From the NCBI RefSeq assembly GCF_000429905.1, contig NZ_AUCT01000030.1:19277-83276 (forward strand): a stretch of DNA of 64,000 bases, given 5' to 3'. The notes beneath the pieces were generated by a model, which worked only from the letters and a program-made list of their open reading frames with translations, was not told the origin of the DNA and ran no database searches. A program made the position numbers and the translations under genes. The stretch is from Desulfatibacillum aliphaticivorans DSM 15576. GTDB taxonomy: Bacteria > Desulfobacterota > Desulfobacteria > Desulfobacterales > Desulfatibacillaceae. Shown piece by piece: positions 25,019 to 33,490 of this stretch (positions are counted from its first letter, which is position 1; every line of letters starts with the position of its first letter).

Positions 25019-27811
25019 TTACCGCGTCAGGGTCCGATAAATTCTGGGCAGTTTGTGGGGCAGTTCGCGGACGTCGGAGATGAGGTTGTGGTGCACTCCC
25101 CCGTAGATGAGATCCAGGTTGATGCTGGTCTGCAGGTTGACCGTAATGGCGTGCACGTGGACCTGCTGGGACCTCGCTTCGGCGATGGCCTTGCGGGTGT
25201 CGGCAATGCTGTATTGGCCCTTGTACTCCAGGTCGTTGGGGAAACCGTCGCTCAGCACGATCATCAAACGCACCTTGGAGGGAACCTGGGAAAGCACGTG
25301 GGCTGCATGGCGGATGGCCGGCCCCATGCGGGTGTTGCGGGAAGGCGCCATGCCGCTGATGCGCTGCTTGACCTCCGGGGTCATGGCCTCTTCAAAATCC
25401 TTGATCCGGGTGTAATCCACCCTAAGCCTGCCGGCGCCGGAAAAGCCTGCGATTGCAAAGGAGTCCCCGACGGCGCCCAGGGCTTCGCAGAACAGGACGA
25501 TGGCTTCCTTTTCCACGTCCAGGACGCTTTTTTCGGAGCCCGCCGCCAGGTTGCTGGTGGAGCGGGAAAGGTCCACCAAAAGCAGCACGGACACGTCGCG
25601 GATTTGCTTGACCCGTTTGATGTACAGCCTTTCGGACGGGGTTCTGCCCATCCTGCGATCCACGGCGTAGTCGATCAAGGCCCGATAGTCGAAGTCGTCC
25701 CCTTCCACCCAGTGGCGGAGAATGGCCAGCCCCTGGGGCCGGAGCAACTCAAAACTCTTTCGGATGTTTTTCACCAGCCCGGAGTGCTCCTTGAGCGAGG
25801 CGTCGTAAAACTCCCCATGGCTGGGCAGGCCGGGCGAAGCCACCACCCGGCAGTAGTCGGGCAAATAATCCTGGGAATTGTGGTCCCATTCCTTGTACCA
25901 GAAGACCGGGGCGTTCAGGTCGTCGTCCTGGGGCAGGGAGTGGGCCAGGTCGCCCGAGTCCCTGAGGGAGGAAAAATCCATGCGCTCCTCCTGCCCGGGC
26001 TCCAAAGGCTGGGGCTCGGTCGCTCCCTGCTCCGGAGGCTGCACGATGAGGTCGCGCAAATCCTGTTCGGTCAGGGTTCCGTGCTGGGAGTCCATGCGTT
26101 TTTTCAAATCGGACCGGAGGGCGTAGACGCCCATTTGCGACAGCTTGGCCATCAACTGGGCCGCCCGGCGGTCGTTTTCCGGCATGGGCGCGTTTCCGCC
26201 CGCCAGGATGGTTCGGCCGAAGGGTACCTGCATGGGCTGGTATTCCCTGACCAGATCCTTGGCCATCATGACGCCGTACCAGGACTGCAAAAATCCCAGC
26301 CACGGGCCGTAAAGATCCGCAGTCAGGGCCGCGCTTTGATGCACGTCCGGCGGATCGCCTTCCATGGATTGAAAGGCGTTTAAAGAAGTTTGGATGATCC
26401 GTGCAACATCGTCATCCAGGTGGAATTTTTCCATATCCATACCCAGCGCTGCGGGGGCGTAAAGCCAGGTCATGGGAGGCGCGCCCTGCTCCAGGATGCG
26501 CTCCATTTCCGCGATCATATAGGGAAATGCGCTCTTGGCGAAGCCGGGGTATTTTTCCAAAAGCAGGCGCCCTACCCTGGCGTGCTCCAGGGCGACGAAC
26601 AGGTCCCGGGCGATCTGAAAGGCGTCGAATTCCGATAAAAACAAAAACAGGTCCGAGTATTGGGACTGGGTTTCGGGCAGGCTGAATTCCAGGCCCCGGG
26701 CCCGGCATGCAAACACAGCCTTTGTCAGGTCGAAATCATAGGTTTCGAACTCGCACAGCCCGGCTTCCAGGCGGGCCAGGGCTTTGTACAGGGCGGTGTT
26801 GTTCTCCTTATCCGGGAAAAAGCCCATTTCCCCGGGAAGATACACGGCCCTGCCGTCGGTGATTGACAGGGTGTGACGGCCCACGCCCCGGTTGTGAAGA
26901 GGCTCGATGGGCTTGACGTTCAGTCCCTTGCCGGTCCTGGCGCGCAAATACCGGGTGATGACCTGGCGATTGGATTCCAGGGAAACCGTAACCTGCAGGC
27001 TGGAAAAGGCGTCAGCGCCCAGCTTGGATTCCAGGCGCAAAAACTTCATGGCCGCGTCCCGGCTGTGGGAAAGCCGGCCCAGGCCTTCGTCCGTAAAAAT
27101 CTCCAGGGCTTCTTTGTCCAGAAGGTGCACGCCTTTTTCCAGCCCATCGCACAGGGGCTCGATGCAATCCAGGCTGACCTTGCCGACCTTGGCCAGGGCC
27201 TGCATCTGAAAGCATCGCCTGGCTTTGGGCAGGTTTTTGGCGGCCTTTGGCAATAATTGAGAAAAAAGCAGGCGCTGATGGTAGGTCATGCTTTGATGGA
27301 ACACAACGCGGACCAGGTGCAGGTAGGCCGCAGCGGCGTCCGGGTCGTCCCGGTGCATGAGCCAGGAAAAAGCCTCCAAGGGCCGCTCCATGGCGTGGGC
27401 GCTCCATTTTTTGACGGAGTAAATGGCGCCGATCAACCGGGCGCCCATGTTTTTTTTGCCCGAAAGAATCGCCAAAGGCATGGATTCGGCCACCAGCTTG
27501 CCCAGGGTGGCGCCTTCCCGGCCCGCATGATTGACCAGGTTGCAATACAGGTTGAATCGCCGGTCCGGCTCGTCCAGAATCCGGGCCATGCCCAGGCAAT
27601 ACGCCTTGCCGAAGGCGGTTTCCGAAGCCAGGGCCTTAATGCCGTATTCCGCCAGTCGGGGAATGCGTTCCAGTCGGGTCTTGGAAAGGAGAAGGCCTCG
27701 CACCAGTTCCGCGGTTTCGGGATCAGCGATGGAAAGGGGCTCCATCAAGGCCCGAATCCTGGCCAGATTCTCCTGTGCATTTACGCCGGGCTGACCCATG
27801 GCTGGCCCCAT
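25019..27811 (-). CDS. CbbO/NorD-type VWA-domain protein
   Basis: 930 residues; ATG 27811 lies three bases after the stop of the AAA+ gene (an alternative ATG is at 27799). The long helical N-terminal part (1-720) is typical of NorD/CbbO activators. The C-terminal von Willebrand A domain (about 740-925) keeps the MIDAS residues: DLSRS (Asp747), a TRMGPA Thr region, and LSDGFPND. These proteins pair with a hexameric MoxR-class ATPase and remodel or insert metal into a client enzyme (rubisco for CbbO, nitric oxide reductase for NorD). Neither client is seen here. No signal peptide or membrane helix. Confidence 0.85.
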   Translation of the reverse strand: MGPAMGQPGVNAQENLARIRALMEPLSIADPETAELVRGLLLSKTRLERIPRLAEYGIKALASETAFGKAYCLGMARILDEPDRRFNLYCNLVNHAGREGATLGKLVAESMPLAILSGKKNMGARLIGAIYSVKKWSAHAMERPLEAFSWLMHRDDPDAAAAYLHLVRVVFHQSMTYHQRLLFSQLLPKAAKNLPKARRCFQMQALAKVGKVSLDCIEPLCDGLEKGVHLLDKEALEIFTDEGLGRLSHSRDAAMKFLRLESKLGADAFSSLQVTVSLESNRQVITRYLRARTGKGLNVKPIEPLHNRGVGRHTLSITDGRAVYLPGEMGFFPDKENNTALYKALARLEAGLCEFETYDFDLTKAVFACRARGLEFSLPETQSQYSDLFLFLSEFDAFQIARDLFVALEHARVGRLLLEKYPGFAKSAFPYMIAEMERILEQGAPPMTWLYAPAALGMDMEKFHLDDDVARIIQTSLNAFQSMEGDPPDVHQSAALTADLYGPWLGFLQSWYGVMMAKDLVREYQPMQVPFGRTILAGGNAPMPENDRRAAQLMAKLSQMGVYALRSDLKKRMDSQHGTLTEQDLRDLIVQPPEQGATEPQPLEPGQEERMDFSSLRDSGDLAHSLPQDDDLNAPVFWYKEWDHNSQDYLPDYCRVVASPGLPSHGEFYDASLKEHSGLVKNIRKSFELLRPQGLAILRHWVEGDDFDYRALIDYAVDRRMGRTPSERLYIKRVKQIRDVSVLLLVDLSRSTSNLAAGSEKSVLDVEKEAIVLFCEALGAVGDSFAIAGFSGAGRLRVDYTRIKDFEEAMTPEVKQRISGMAPSRNTRMGPAIRHAAHVLSQVPSKVRLMIVLSDGFPNDLEYKGQYSIADTRKAIAEARSQQVHVHAITVNLQTSINLDLIYGGVHHNLISDVRELPHKLPRIYRTLTR

Positions 27812-27814
27812 CCT

Positions 27815-28642
27815 CTAAAACAGGTCTTCGATGAGATCGAATATGGTTTCTGACAACCCCGGATCATCGGTAATGGGCAGGCACATGCTGGTCAGGCAGG
27901 CGTTCTTGGGGGAAATGCCCTGCCGGATCAACTGGGCCGCGTAGATAAGCAGGCGGGTGCTGGCGCCTTCGGCAAGCCCCTGCTCACGCAGGTTGCGGAT
28001 GCGATGGGCCAGGCCCACCAGGGACAAGGCGGTTTCTTCGTCCACGCCCCCTTCCTTTTCCACGATTTTAGCCTCGTCCTCCTGGGAGGGATACTCGAAC
28101 TCCAGGCACACAAAACGCTGGCGGGTGCTCTGCTTAAGATCCTTGACCACGGACTGGTAGCCGGGGTTGTACGAAACCACCAGCAAAAAATCCGGGTGAG
28201 CTTCCACCACCTCGCCCTTTTTATCCAGGGAGAGAATACGGCGGTCGTCGGTCAGGGGATGGATGACCACGGTGGTGTCCTTACGGGCTTCCACCACTTC
28301 GTCCAGATAGCAGATGGCGCCCATGCGCACGGCCCGGGACAAGGGGCCGTCCACCCACACGGTTTCGTCGTCTTTTAAAAGGTAGCGGCCCAAGAGGTCG
28401 GAGGCGAACAAGTCCTCATGGCACGAGACGGTGACCAGGGGCCTGCCCAGCTTGTAGGCCATGTGCTGCACAAAGCGGGTTTTTCCGCATCCTGTGGGGC
28501 CTTTCAGCATGACCGGCAGCCTGGCGTTATATGCAGCGGTGAAAAGGGGCTTTTCGTCGCCCACCGGCAAATAAAAGGGCTCGTTGCTGATCATGTAAGC
28601 GGAAGAGTCGGGAGTTTGTGTATTTTCGAGGGCCTGGCTCAT
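27815..28642 (-). CDS. CbbQ/NirQ/NorQ-type MoxR-class AAA+ ATPase
   Basis: 275 residues, ATG 28642 with AGGAA upstream. Walker A GPTGCGKT (residues 48-55), Walker B ICYLDEV (Asp114-Glu115), sensor-like VVSYNPGYQSV and a C-terminal lid (STRLLIYAAQLIRQGI) are all present. Residues VTVSCHEDLFASDLLGRYLL are typical of CbbQ/NorQ. It forms the motor of the MoxR-VWA pair with the gene three bases downstream. Regulation is not evident; the promoter should lie between 28643 and the divergent phosphatase gene at 28801. Confidence 0.9.
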   Translation of the reverse strand: MSQALENTQTPDSSAYMISNEPFYLPVGDEKPLFTAAYNARLPVMLKGPTGCGKTRFVQHMAYKLGRPLVTVSCHEDLFASDLLGRYLLKDDETVWVDGPLSRAVRMGAICYLDEVVEARKDTTVVIHPLTDDRRILSLDKKGEVVEAHPDFLLVVSYNPGYQSVVKDLKQSTRQRFVCLEFEYPSQEDEAKIVEKEGGVDEETALSLVGLAHRIRNLREQGLAEGASTRLLIYAAQLIRQGISPKNACLTSMCLPITDDPGLSETIFDLIEDLF

Positions 28643-28800
28643 TATGATATTCCTTTTTTTTCTTTTTTGACGACTTCAAAAGGCGAATATAGTGGAGGAC
28701 CTTCTTTGGGTCAAGGCGCTAAAAAAACTTGGCACGGATTGTCTTGCATCCTTTGGGTTTTATGATATGAACAAGCATCTATCGGGTTTGGAGGCGTTCT

Positions 28801-30942
28801 ATGAAATTAAGATGGAAAGTCTTTCTCCTCTTAATGATTTTTTCCCTTGTACCGCTCATGGTTGTGACCGCCATTAGCCAAAAGGCTACCAAAACGGCGG
28901 GGAATATGCTTTCGCACGACAGCCGCACGGCCCTGCTGGAGCTTTCGGAAAGGGCTCTGGAAGTCACGGTGGGCAACACGGCTGAAATCCAAAAGGGATT
29001 GGAAAGCGCTTTGGAGTTCCGCATGGCCTCCATGGCGCGCAAGGCGGAATACCTGTACGTCATGCCCGTCCCCGCATCGGACGCCTCTTTGTACTGGAAA
29101 AAGGACTTTAACGATCCAGCCAAAGCCCCGCCTGACCTGGCCCCCCATGACGGATATGAAATACGGCATATGGACGGCCAGGTCACGCCGTATTCCATCA
29201 GCCTGGAATATCCCGTCATCGCCGCGGCGCCGGGGGTGAATCCTGATGAACATCCCGTGGACAAGGCTGTTTTGGCGAGCCTTAGAAACGAGTTTATAAG
29301 CGCCTATAGGGACAGCGAATCCCGTGCAACATCCTGCATAGCCCTGGAAAGCGGCTTGTTTGCAGCCTATCCGGGCCATGGAGAATTTCCCGACGGCTAC
29401 GACCCCCGGCTTAAGCCCTGGTACAGGGCCGCGCTCACCCAAACCAGCCCGGACAATCCCGTGACCTGGACCTTCCCCATGGTGGACGAAGTGACGGGCC
29501 AGGTGGTCTTTGCCGCCTCCACCCTGATCCACGATCCGGAAGGCAAGGTGGCGGGGGTTCTATGCATGAACGTGCTCTTGGAGGAAGTTCTGAACATGGC
29601 GGCCATGCCGTCCTCGTGGATCGGCAAAGTGGAAACCTACGACCTGCTTGTGCAGAATAATTCGGATAACGGAGAGCTTGGCGCCCTGGTTCTGGCCCAT
29701 GACGATTATGTGACCGCCACGCGGGACTGGACCGGCATGATCTTCACGGAATGGCTGGACTCCCAGGACAGGGAAATTTTCCATGCGGTCCTGAAATCCA
29801 TGGAGCAGGGCAATACCGGCGTGGCCCGCCTCCGCTGCAAAGGAAGGGACTCCATTTGGGCTTTCGCCCCCGTGGGAAGAAAATATTACAAGCTCCTGGT
29901 GACCCCCATGAGCTCCATCAACTCCTCCATCAACAAAGCCAATGAAGTGGTGGAAAGCCTGACCCGCAAGCATTTGCTGGTGAATTTCATCGCCGCGTGC
30001 TGGGCGCTGCTCCTGGGCGTGATCGGCGCCATGATCATTTCCCGCCTGTTCACCAAGCACATCCATCAAATGATTGACGCGGTCAAACGCCTTGCCAGGG
30101 GCGATTTTTCCGTGCACATGGACTTTGAAATCAGCGACGAACGGGGCGAACTGATCACGGCCTTCAACGAAATGGTGCCCAGGCTGCGTGAAAACGTGCG
30201 GTTGAAAAAGGCTTTGGAGCTCGCCCACGAAGTCCAGCAAAACCTGCTGCCCGTGGATGCGCCCCTGGTGACGGGCCTGGACATCGCCGGCGCCATTGTC
30301 TATTCGGACGAAACCGGCGGCGATTATTACGATTACCTGGAATTTGACGAAACCAACGATCATAAAATCACCGTGGTGGTGGGCGACGTGTCCGGCCACG
30401 GCATTCCTTCCGCCCTGCTCATGACCACGGCCCGTGCTTTGTTCCGGCAGCGCTCCAGCATGCGGGGCAGCATCACCAGCATCGTCTCGGACGTCAACAA
30501 ACTGCTGACCCGCGACGTGGGTCTCTCCGGGCGCTTCATGACCCTGTTTTACATGGACCTGGACACACAAAAAAAGCAGGTCAAGTGGCTGAGAGCCGGA
30601 CACGACCCCGCTCTGGTCCTGGACTCCAACACCGGAGAGTTCTCCGAATTAAACGGCGAAGGCATCTTCCTCGGCGGCATAGAGGATTATGAATACAAAG
30701 AATACGAGCGGGAAATCCACGCCGGCCAGATCATAGCCGTGGGCACCGACGGCGTTTGGGAAGCCAGAAATCAGCAGGGCGAGATGTTCGGCAAGGAAGC
30801 CTTCAAGCAGATCATTGCGGACAACGCCCATGAATCCGCCCAGGTCATCATGGACAAGGTCTTTGAAGCGGTGGAAGCCTTCCGCCGCCCCGTGCACCAG
30901 GAGGACGACATCACCCTGGTAATCATCAAGGTTTTAAAATAA
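28801..30942 (+). CDS. Membrane sensor with dCache, HAMP and PP2C (RsbU/SpoIIE-type) phosphatase domains
   Basis: 713 residues, GGAGG upstream of ATG 28801. Helix 1 (residues 5-25, VFLLLMIFSLVPLMVVTAI) and helix 2 (about 393-415) enclose a periplasmic double-Cache region (YDPRLKPWYRAAL and TWTFPMVDEVTGQVVFAAS are typical). HAMP follows (418-470, RLARGDFSVHMDFE), then a short helix and a PPM/SpoIIE phosphatase domain (about 490-713) with metal motifs GGDYYDY, GDVSGHGIPSALL and DDITLVII. It should dephosphorylate an anti-anti-sigma factor (STAS domain) or similar in response to an external ligand; no STAS or anti-sigma gene is adjacent. Divergent from the MoxR-VWA pair with a 158-bp shared region. 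Confidence 0.9.
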   Translation: MKLRWKVFLLLMIFSLVPLMVVTAISQKATKTAGNMLSHDSRTALLELSERALEVTVGNTAEIQKGLESALEFRMASMARKAEYLYVMPVPASDASLYWKKDFNDPAKAPPDLAPHDGYEIRHMDGQVTPYSISLEYPVIAAAPGVNPDEHPVDKAVLASLRNEFISAYRDSESRATSCIALESGLFAAYPGHGEFPDGYDPRLKPWYRAALTQTSPDNPVTWTFPMVDEVTGQVVFAASTLIHDPEGKVAGVLCMNVLLEEVLNMAAMPSSWIGKVETYDLLVQNNSDNGELGALVLAHDDYVTATRDWTGMIFTEWLDSQDREIFHAVLKSMEQGNTGVARLRCKGRDSIWAFAPVGRKYYKLLVTPMSSINSSINKANEVVESLTRKHLLVNFIAACWALLLGVIGAMIISRLFTKHIHQMIDAVKRLARGDFSVHMDFEISDERGELITAFNEMVPRLRENVRLKKALELAHEVQQNLLPVDAPLVTGLDIAGAIVYSDETGGDYYDYLEFDETNDHKITVVVGDVSGHGIPSALLMTTARALFRQRSSMRGSITSIVSDVNKLLTRDVGLSGRFMTLFYMDLDTQKKQVKWLRAGHDPALVLDSNTGEFSELNGEGIFLGGIEDYEYKEYEREIHAGQIIAVGTDGVWEARNQQGEMFGKEAFKQIIADNAHESAQVIMDKVFEAVEAFRRPVHQEDDITLVIIKVLK

Positions 30943-31054
30943 GGAAGGCGTAAAGCAAGCTACATTATATTTAATTTCAGTTATTTAAAGAAAAATCACT
31001 CACCTCTGCCAACCTATTGGAATAAAGTTGTGGACCTTCATGGGAGGAGCTTTT

Positions 31055-31546
31055 ATGCAAAATAGGGAATCGGACCTATATGAATTCGATTTCGGGCCAA
31101 TGGCGCTATTCTTCAATTATAGCCATATTCTCATCCTATTGGGCCTTTTAGCAGCCGGCGCGGCTGAATTCATCGCCCGTTTCAAGTTTTATCCCGATGT
31201 TATAAAAATGTTTCCTGCTGTAATAACGTGTGTAGGAGTGATTGTTTTTTTACCGCTTTACGGTTTCATTCGGGTTCTTTTCCACAAAATGGCCTACAAA
31301 GTAACTCTCAACATGCATGATAACGACTTGACTCTTTGGGTTCTTTTTAAGAAAGAGCCGCTTCATATCCCTTTGTCGGACTTAAAAAGCGTCAGGATGA
31401 AATGGACTATCAATTATGTTCTTACAGACGGAACAATAATTCGGGGGATGAATACAGAAAAAGCATTTATTGACTTCCTGCGTAAGAACAACATCGATGT
31501 TGAGTGGGTGGGCTACGGCAAGCTACGAAAAAAGCATTACATATAG
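31055..31546 (+). CDS. Small integral membrane protein, hypothetical
   Basis: 163 residues; ATG 31055 is chosen because GGGAGGAG lies directly before it. Two membrane helices (about 18-40 and 52-78) are followed by a cytoplasmic part of 85 residues with alternating hydrophobic strands (KVTLNMHDNDLTLWVLF, LHIPLSDLKSVRMKW) that may form a PH-like or bPH barrel. I do not recognise the family. Its lower G+C content than neighbouring genes suggests a different origin. It is followed by repeat elements, not by another gene. Confidence 0.65.
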   Translation: MQNRESDLYEFDFGPMALFFNYSHILILLGLLAAGAAEFIARFKFYPDVIKMFPAVITCVGVIVFLPLYGFIRVLFHKMAYKVTLNMHDNDLTLWVLFKKEPLHIPLSDLKSVRMKWTINYVLTDGTIIRGMNTEKAFIDFLRKNNIDVEWVGYGKLRKKHYI

Positions 31547-31566
31547 ATACAAAAGAGTTGGGCGAA

Positions 31567-31690
31567 TCCGCTGGGCGGCCCAGGCATGCAATGCCTGGGG
31601 CCGCAAGGCCAAAAGGCGCGACCAGGAAAGATCATAGGAATTGAAATGGCCGGCGGGCGGACGGCGTCGGTTGAATTCCTGTTTTTGTTT
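31567..31690. repeat. Short copy of the 340-bp repeat family (core only)
   Basis: GGGCGGCCCAGGCATGCAAT begins a core whose hairpin is CCCAGGCAT-GCA-ATGCCTGGG, followed by GCAAGGCCAAAAGGCGCGACC, GGAAAGAT and GGCGGGCGG, matching the middle third of the long units but lacking their ends. Confidence 0.8.
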
Positions 31691-31769
31691 GGTTTTGGAT
31701 ACGCCTTCCTTTCGCCCAGAATCCATGGATTTCCAAGTCTGAAGACGTCTTACTACATGCGCTTGCGCG

Positions 31770-31796
31770 CCCTGGCAGGATACGGCTCTGCCAGGG
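31770..31796. repeat. Perfect 9-bp inverted repeat
   Basis: CCCTGGCAG (31770-31778) pairs with CTGCCAGGG (31788-31796) around a 9-nt loop. The preceding GCGCTTGCGCG resembles the flank of the 340-bp repeat hairpin. Confidence 0.6.
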
Positions 31797-31875
31797 CTAC
31801 CCACTGACAGGCTGTTTGGGCGATGGTCAATTTATCGGAGGATCGCAGCTTGCATTTGTTGGGTTTCGCAAGCTC

Positions 31876-31918
31876 AACCCAACCTACGTCTTTTCATGTA
31901 AAAATAGTAGGTTGGGTT
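31876..31918. repeat. 12-bp perfect inverted repeat of the CCAACCTAC type
   Basis: AACCCAACCTAC (31876-31887) pairs with GTAGGTTGGGTT (31907-31918) around a 19-nt loop. Related by its core to the element at 16302-16369; a further half copy (AACCCAACATTTTAGG) follows near 31970. Confidence 0.75.
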
Positions 31919-32047
31919 AAGAAGTCCGCCTTAATAGCGCTACGCCGGCAACATGGTCTTTGGACTTCGAACCCAACATTTTAGGTCCGTCATGCGTTTT
32001 TCAGATGGGTGCGGGAGTCGCTCCGCTAACCATGACCGATCATTGGA

Positions 32048-32165
32048 CAGGGCGGCCCAGGCATGCAATGCCTGGGGCCGGAGGCCAAAAGGCGCGATCG
32101 GGAAAGATGGTTGAAATTGGGACTATTCGGCGGCCGGCCGGCGTCGGTTGAATTCCCTATTTTTG
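32048..32165. repeat. Second short copy of the 340-bp repeat family
   Basis: Nearly identical to the copy at 31567-31690 through its hairpin (CCCAGGCAT-GCA-ATGCCTGGG), the GCCAAAAGGCGCGA segment and the GTCGGTTGAATTCC tail, so the two probably arose by duplication. It ends 25 bp past the stop of the sirtuin gene. Confidence 0.8.
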
Positions 32166-32190
32166 TTCGGTTAAAAATGGCAATTATTAT

Positions 32191-32949
32191 TTACCGATAC
32201 TCCTCCGCCAGATCGGCGATGGCCTGCAGCACGGGTCCGGCTTTTTCCCTGACCAAGGCCTGGCAGGCGTTGTCGTAAGGCGTGTCCGACAGGTTGACGA
32301 TGGCCAAATAGGCCCCAGCGCGCCGGGCGTATTCCGGCATCATGGCTGCGGGGTGCACCACCAGGGTGGACCCCACAACCAGAAAAAAGTCGCAGGATGA
32401 CGACAGCCGGGCGGCTGCTTCCACCTCTTTTTGCGGCATGGCCTGGCCGAAGGATATGGTGTCGGGCTTCAAATATCCGCCGCAATGGCATTCGGGCGCG
32501 GGGTCTCCGCCCAGGATGCGCTGCTTGGCCTCGGCCACGGTGGATGTTTCTCCGCAGGTCATGCACCTGACCCGGCGCGTGTTTCCGTGAAGCTCGATGA
32601 CTTTATCGCCGGGTATGCCCGACTCCTGATGCAAGCCGTCGATGTTCTGGGTGATGATCGCCTCCAGCAGGCCCATGTCGTAGAGTTTGGCCAGGGCTTG
32701 ATGACCTGCGTTGGGCCTGGCTTTTTCCAGGCCGTCCCACATGGCGATTTTCTGGTCCCAATAGCGGACTCTGGCGTCCCGGGAGGACATGAACTCGTCA
32801 AAATACACAGGCCGGTACTGATCCCAGATCCCGCCCTGGCTGCGAAAATCCGGAATCCCCGACTCCGTGGAGATGCCTGCGCCGGTGAAGGCGATGTTCC
32901 TTCCGCCTTCCGCGATTTTTTTGGCGATTGCTTCCAGAATATCCTGCAT
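32191..32949 (-). CDS. Sir2-family NAD-dependent protein deacylase
   Basis: 252 residues from ATG 32949 (AAAAAGGAGT upstream); longer starts lack support. The Rossmann motif AFTGAGISTESGIPDFRS, NAD-site TQNIDGLHQESG, catalytic His in VIELHGNTRR, Zn cysteines CMTC and CHC, and VVGSTLVVHPAAMM are all present, so it should be active. It removes acyl groups from lysines and makes O-acyl-ADP-ribose and nicotinamide. Class U or III bacterial sirtuins (CobB) are similar. The zinc knuckle is CxxC...CxC with three visible Cys plus a probable Cys nearby. Single gene, followed by repeats. Confidence 0.92.
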   Translation of the reverse strand: MQDILEAIAKKIAEGGRNIAFTGAGISTESGIPDFRSQGGIWDQYRPVYFDEFMSSRDARVRYWDQKIAMWDGLEKARPNAGHQALAKLYDMGLLEAIITQNIDGLHQESGIPGDKVIELHGNTRRVRCMTCGETSTVAEAKQRILGGDPAPECHCGGYLKPDTISFGQAMPQKEVEAAARLSSSCDFFLVVGSTLVVHPAAMMPEYARRAGAYLAIVNLSDTPYDNACQALVREKAGPVLQAIADLAEEYR

Positions 32950-33490
32950 GGGAGACTCCTTTTTTAAGTGTATTAAGCGAATCCGTTGCATTTGCCTGAA
33001 AAAACTCCCGCCAAAGCGCCGCTTAATCCCCCTGAATAGAAACAAAATTTTGGACGCTGCATGGCTTAAAGAATTTTCTCATGCAGCATGCGAAAAGTCA
33101 AAGTCCATTCGTTGACCTGAAAATAAGCGTTCAGTTACAATCGAGCGGTCGAAACAAATCAGGATTCAGAATTATCAGGACAAATGCAGCCGTAACGCGT
33201 GAAATTCAGTGCGGGGCCTCCCCGCTTATATGCGCTATTGGAGACAGAGGGGAAGCAGGCTTACATGGCCTGCTTATTGCATCCATGCCCTAATTATTCT
33301 GCAGGCAAATGGATTTGGGACGACAATGCTTGGGGAACTCCCATATCTTACCAAAAATTAAAAAAATCGGCTTGAACGAACCTGAAAGGCAGAAGCGCTC
33401 CGCACGCCATTTTTTTGGCGACCCCGGCGTCCATCATAGCGTCAGCGCTTTAGCATAACTGTTTCATCATCTTGACCCAAGGAGGCATCC
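32950..33490. other. Intergenic region between the sirtuin and the four-repeat secreted protein
   Basis: Divergent promoters should lie here. A perfect 8-bp hairpin, AAGCAGGC (33253-33260) with GCCTGCTT (33268-33275), is the only structure noted. AAGGAGG at 33478-33484 is the ribosome-binding site of the next gene. Confidence 0.4.

Larger units (their letters stand above)
31547..32190. other. Repeat-rich intergenic region
   Basis: Holds, in order, a short copy of the 340-bp repeat family, a 9-bp hairpin, a CCAACCTAC-type inverted repeat and a second short copy of the 340-bp family. No gene is credible. Confidence 0.7.

Noticed and set aside
24998..26383. Plus-strand open frame of 461 codons
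   Set aside because: Antisense to the VWA-domain gene, which has conserved MIDAS motifs.
28733..28752. Sigma54-like TGGCAC...TTGC upstream of the PP2C phosphatase gene
   Set aside because: The distance between the GG and GC elements is three bases longer than sigma54 promoters allow.
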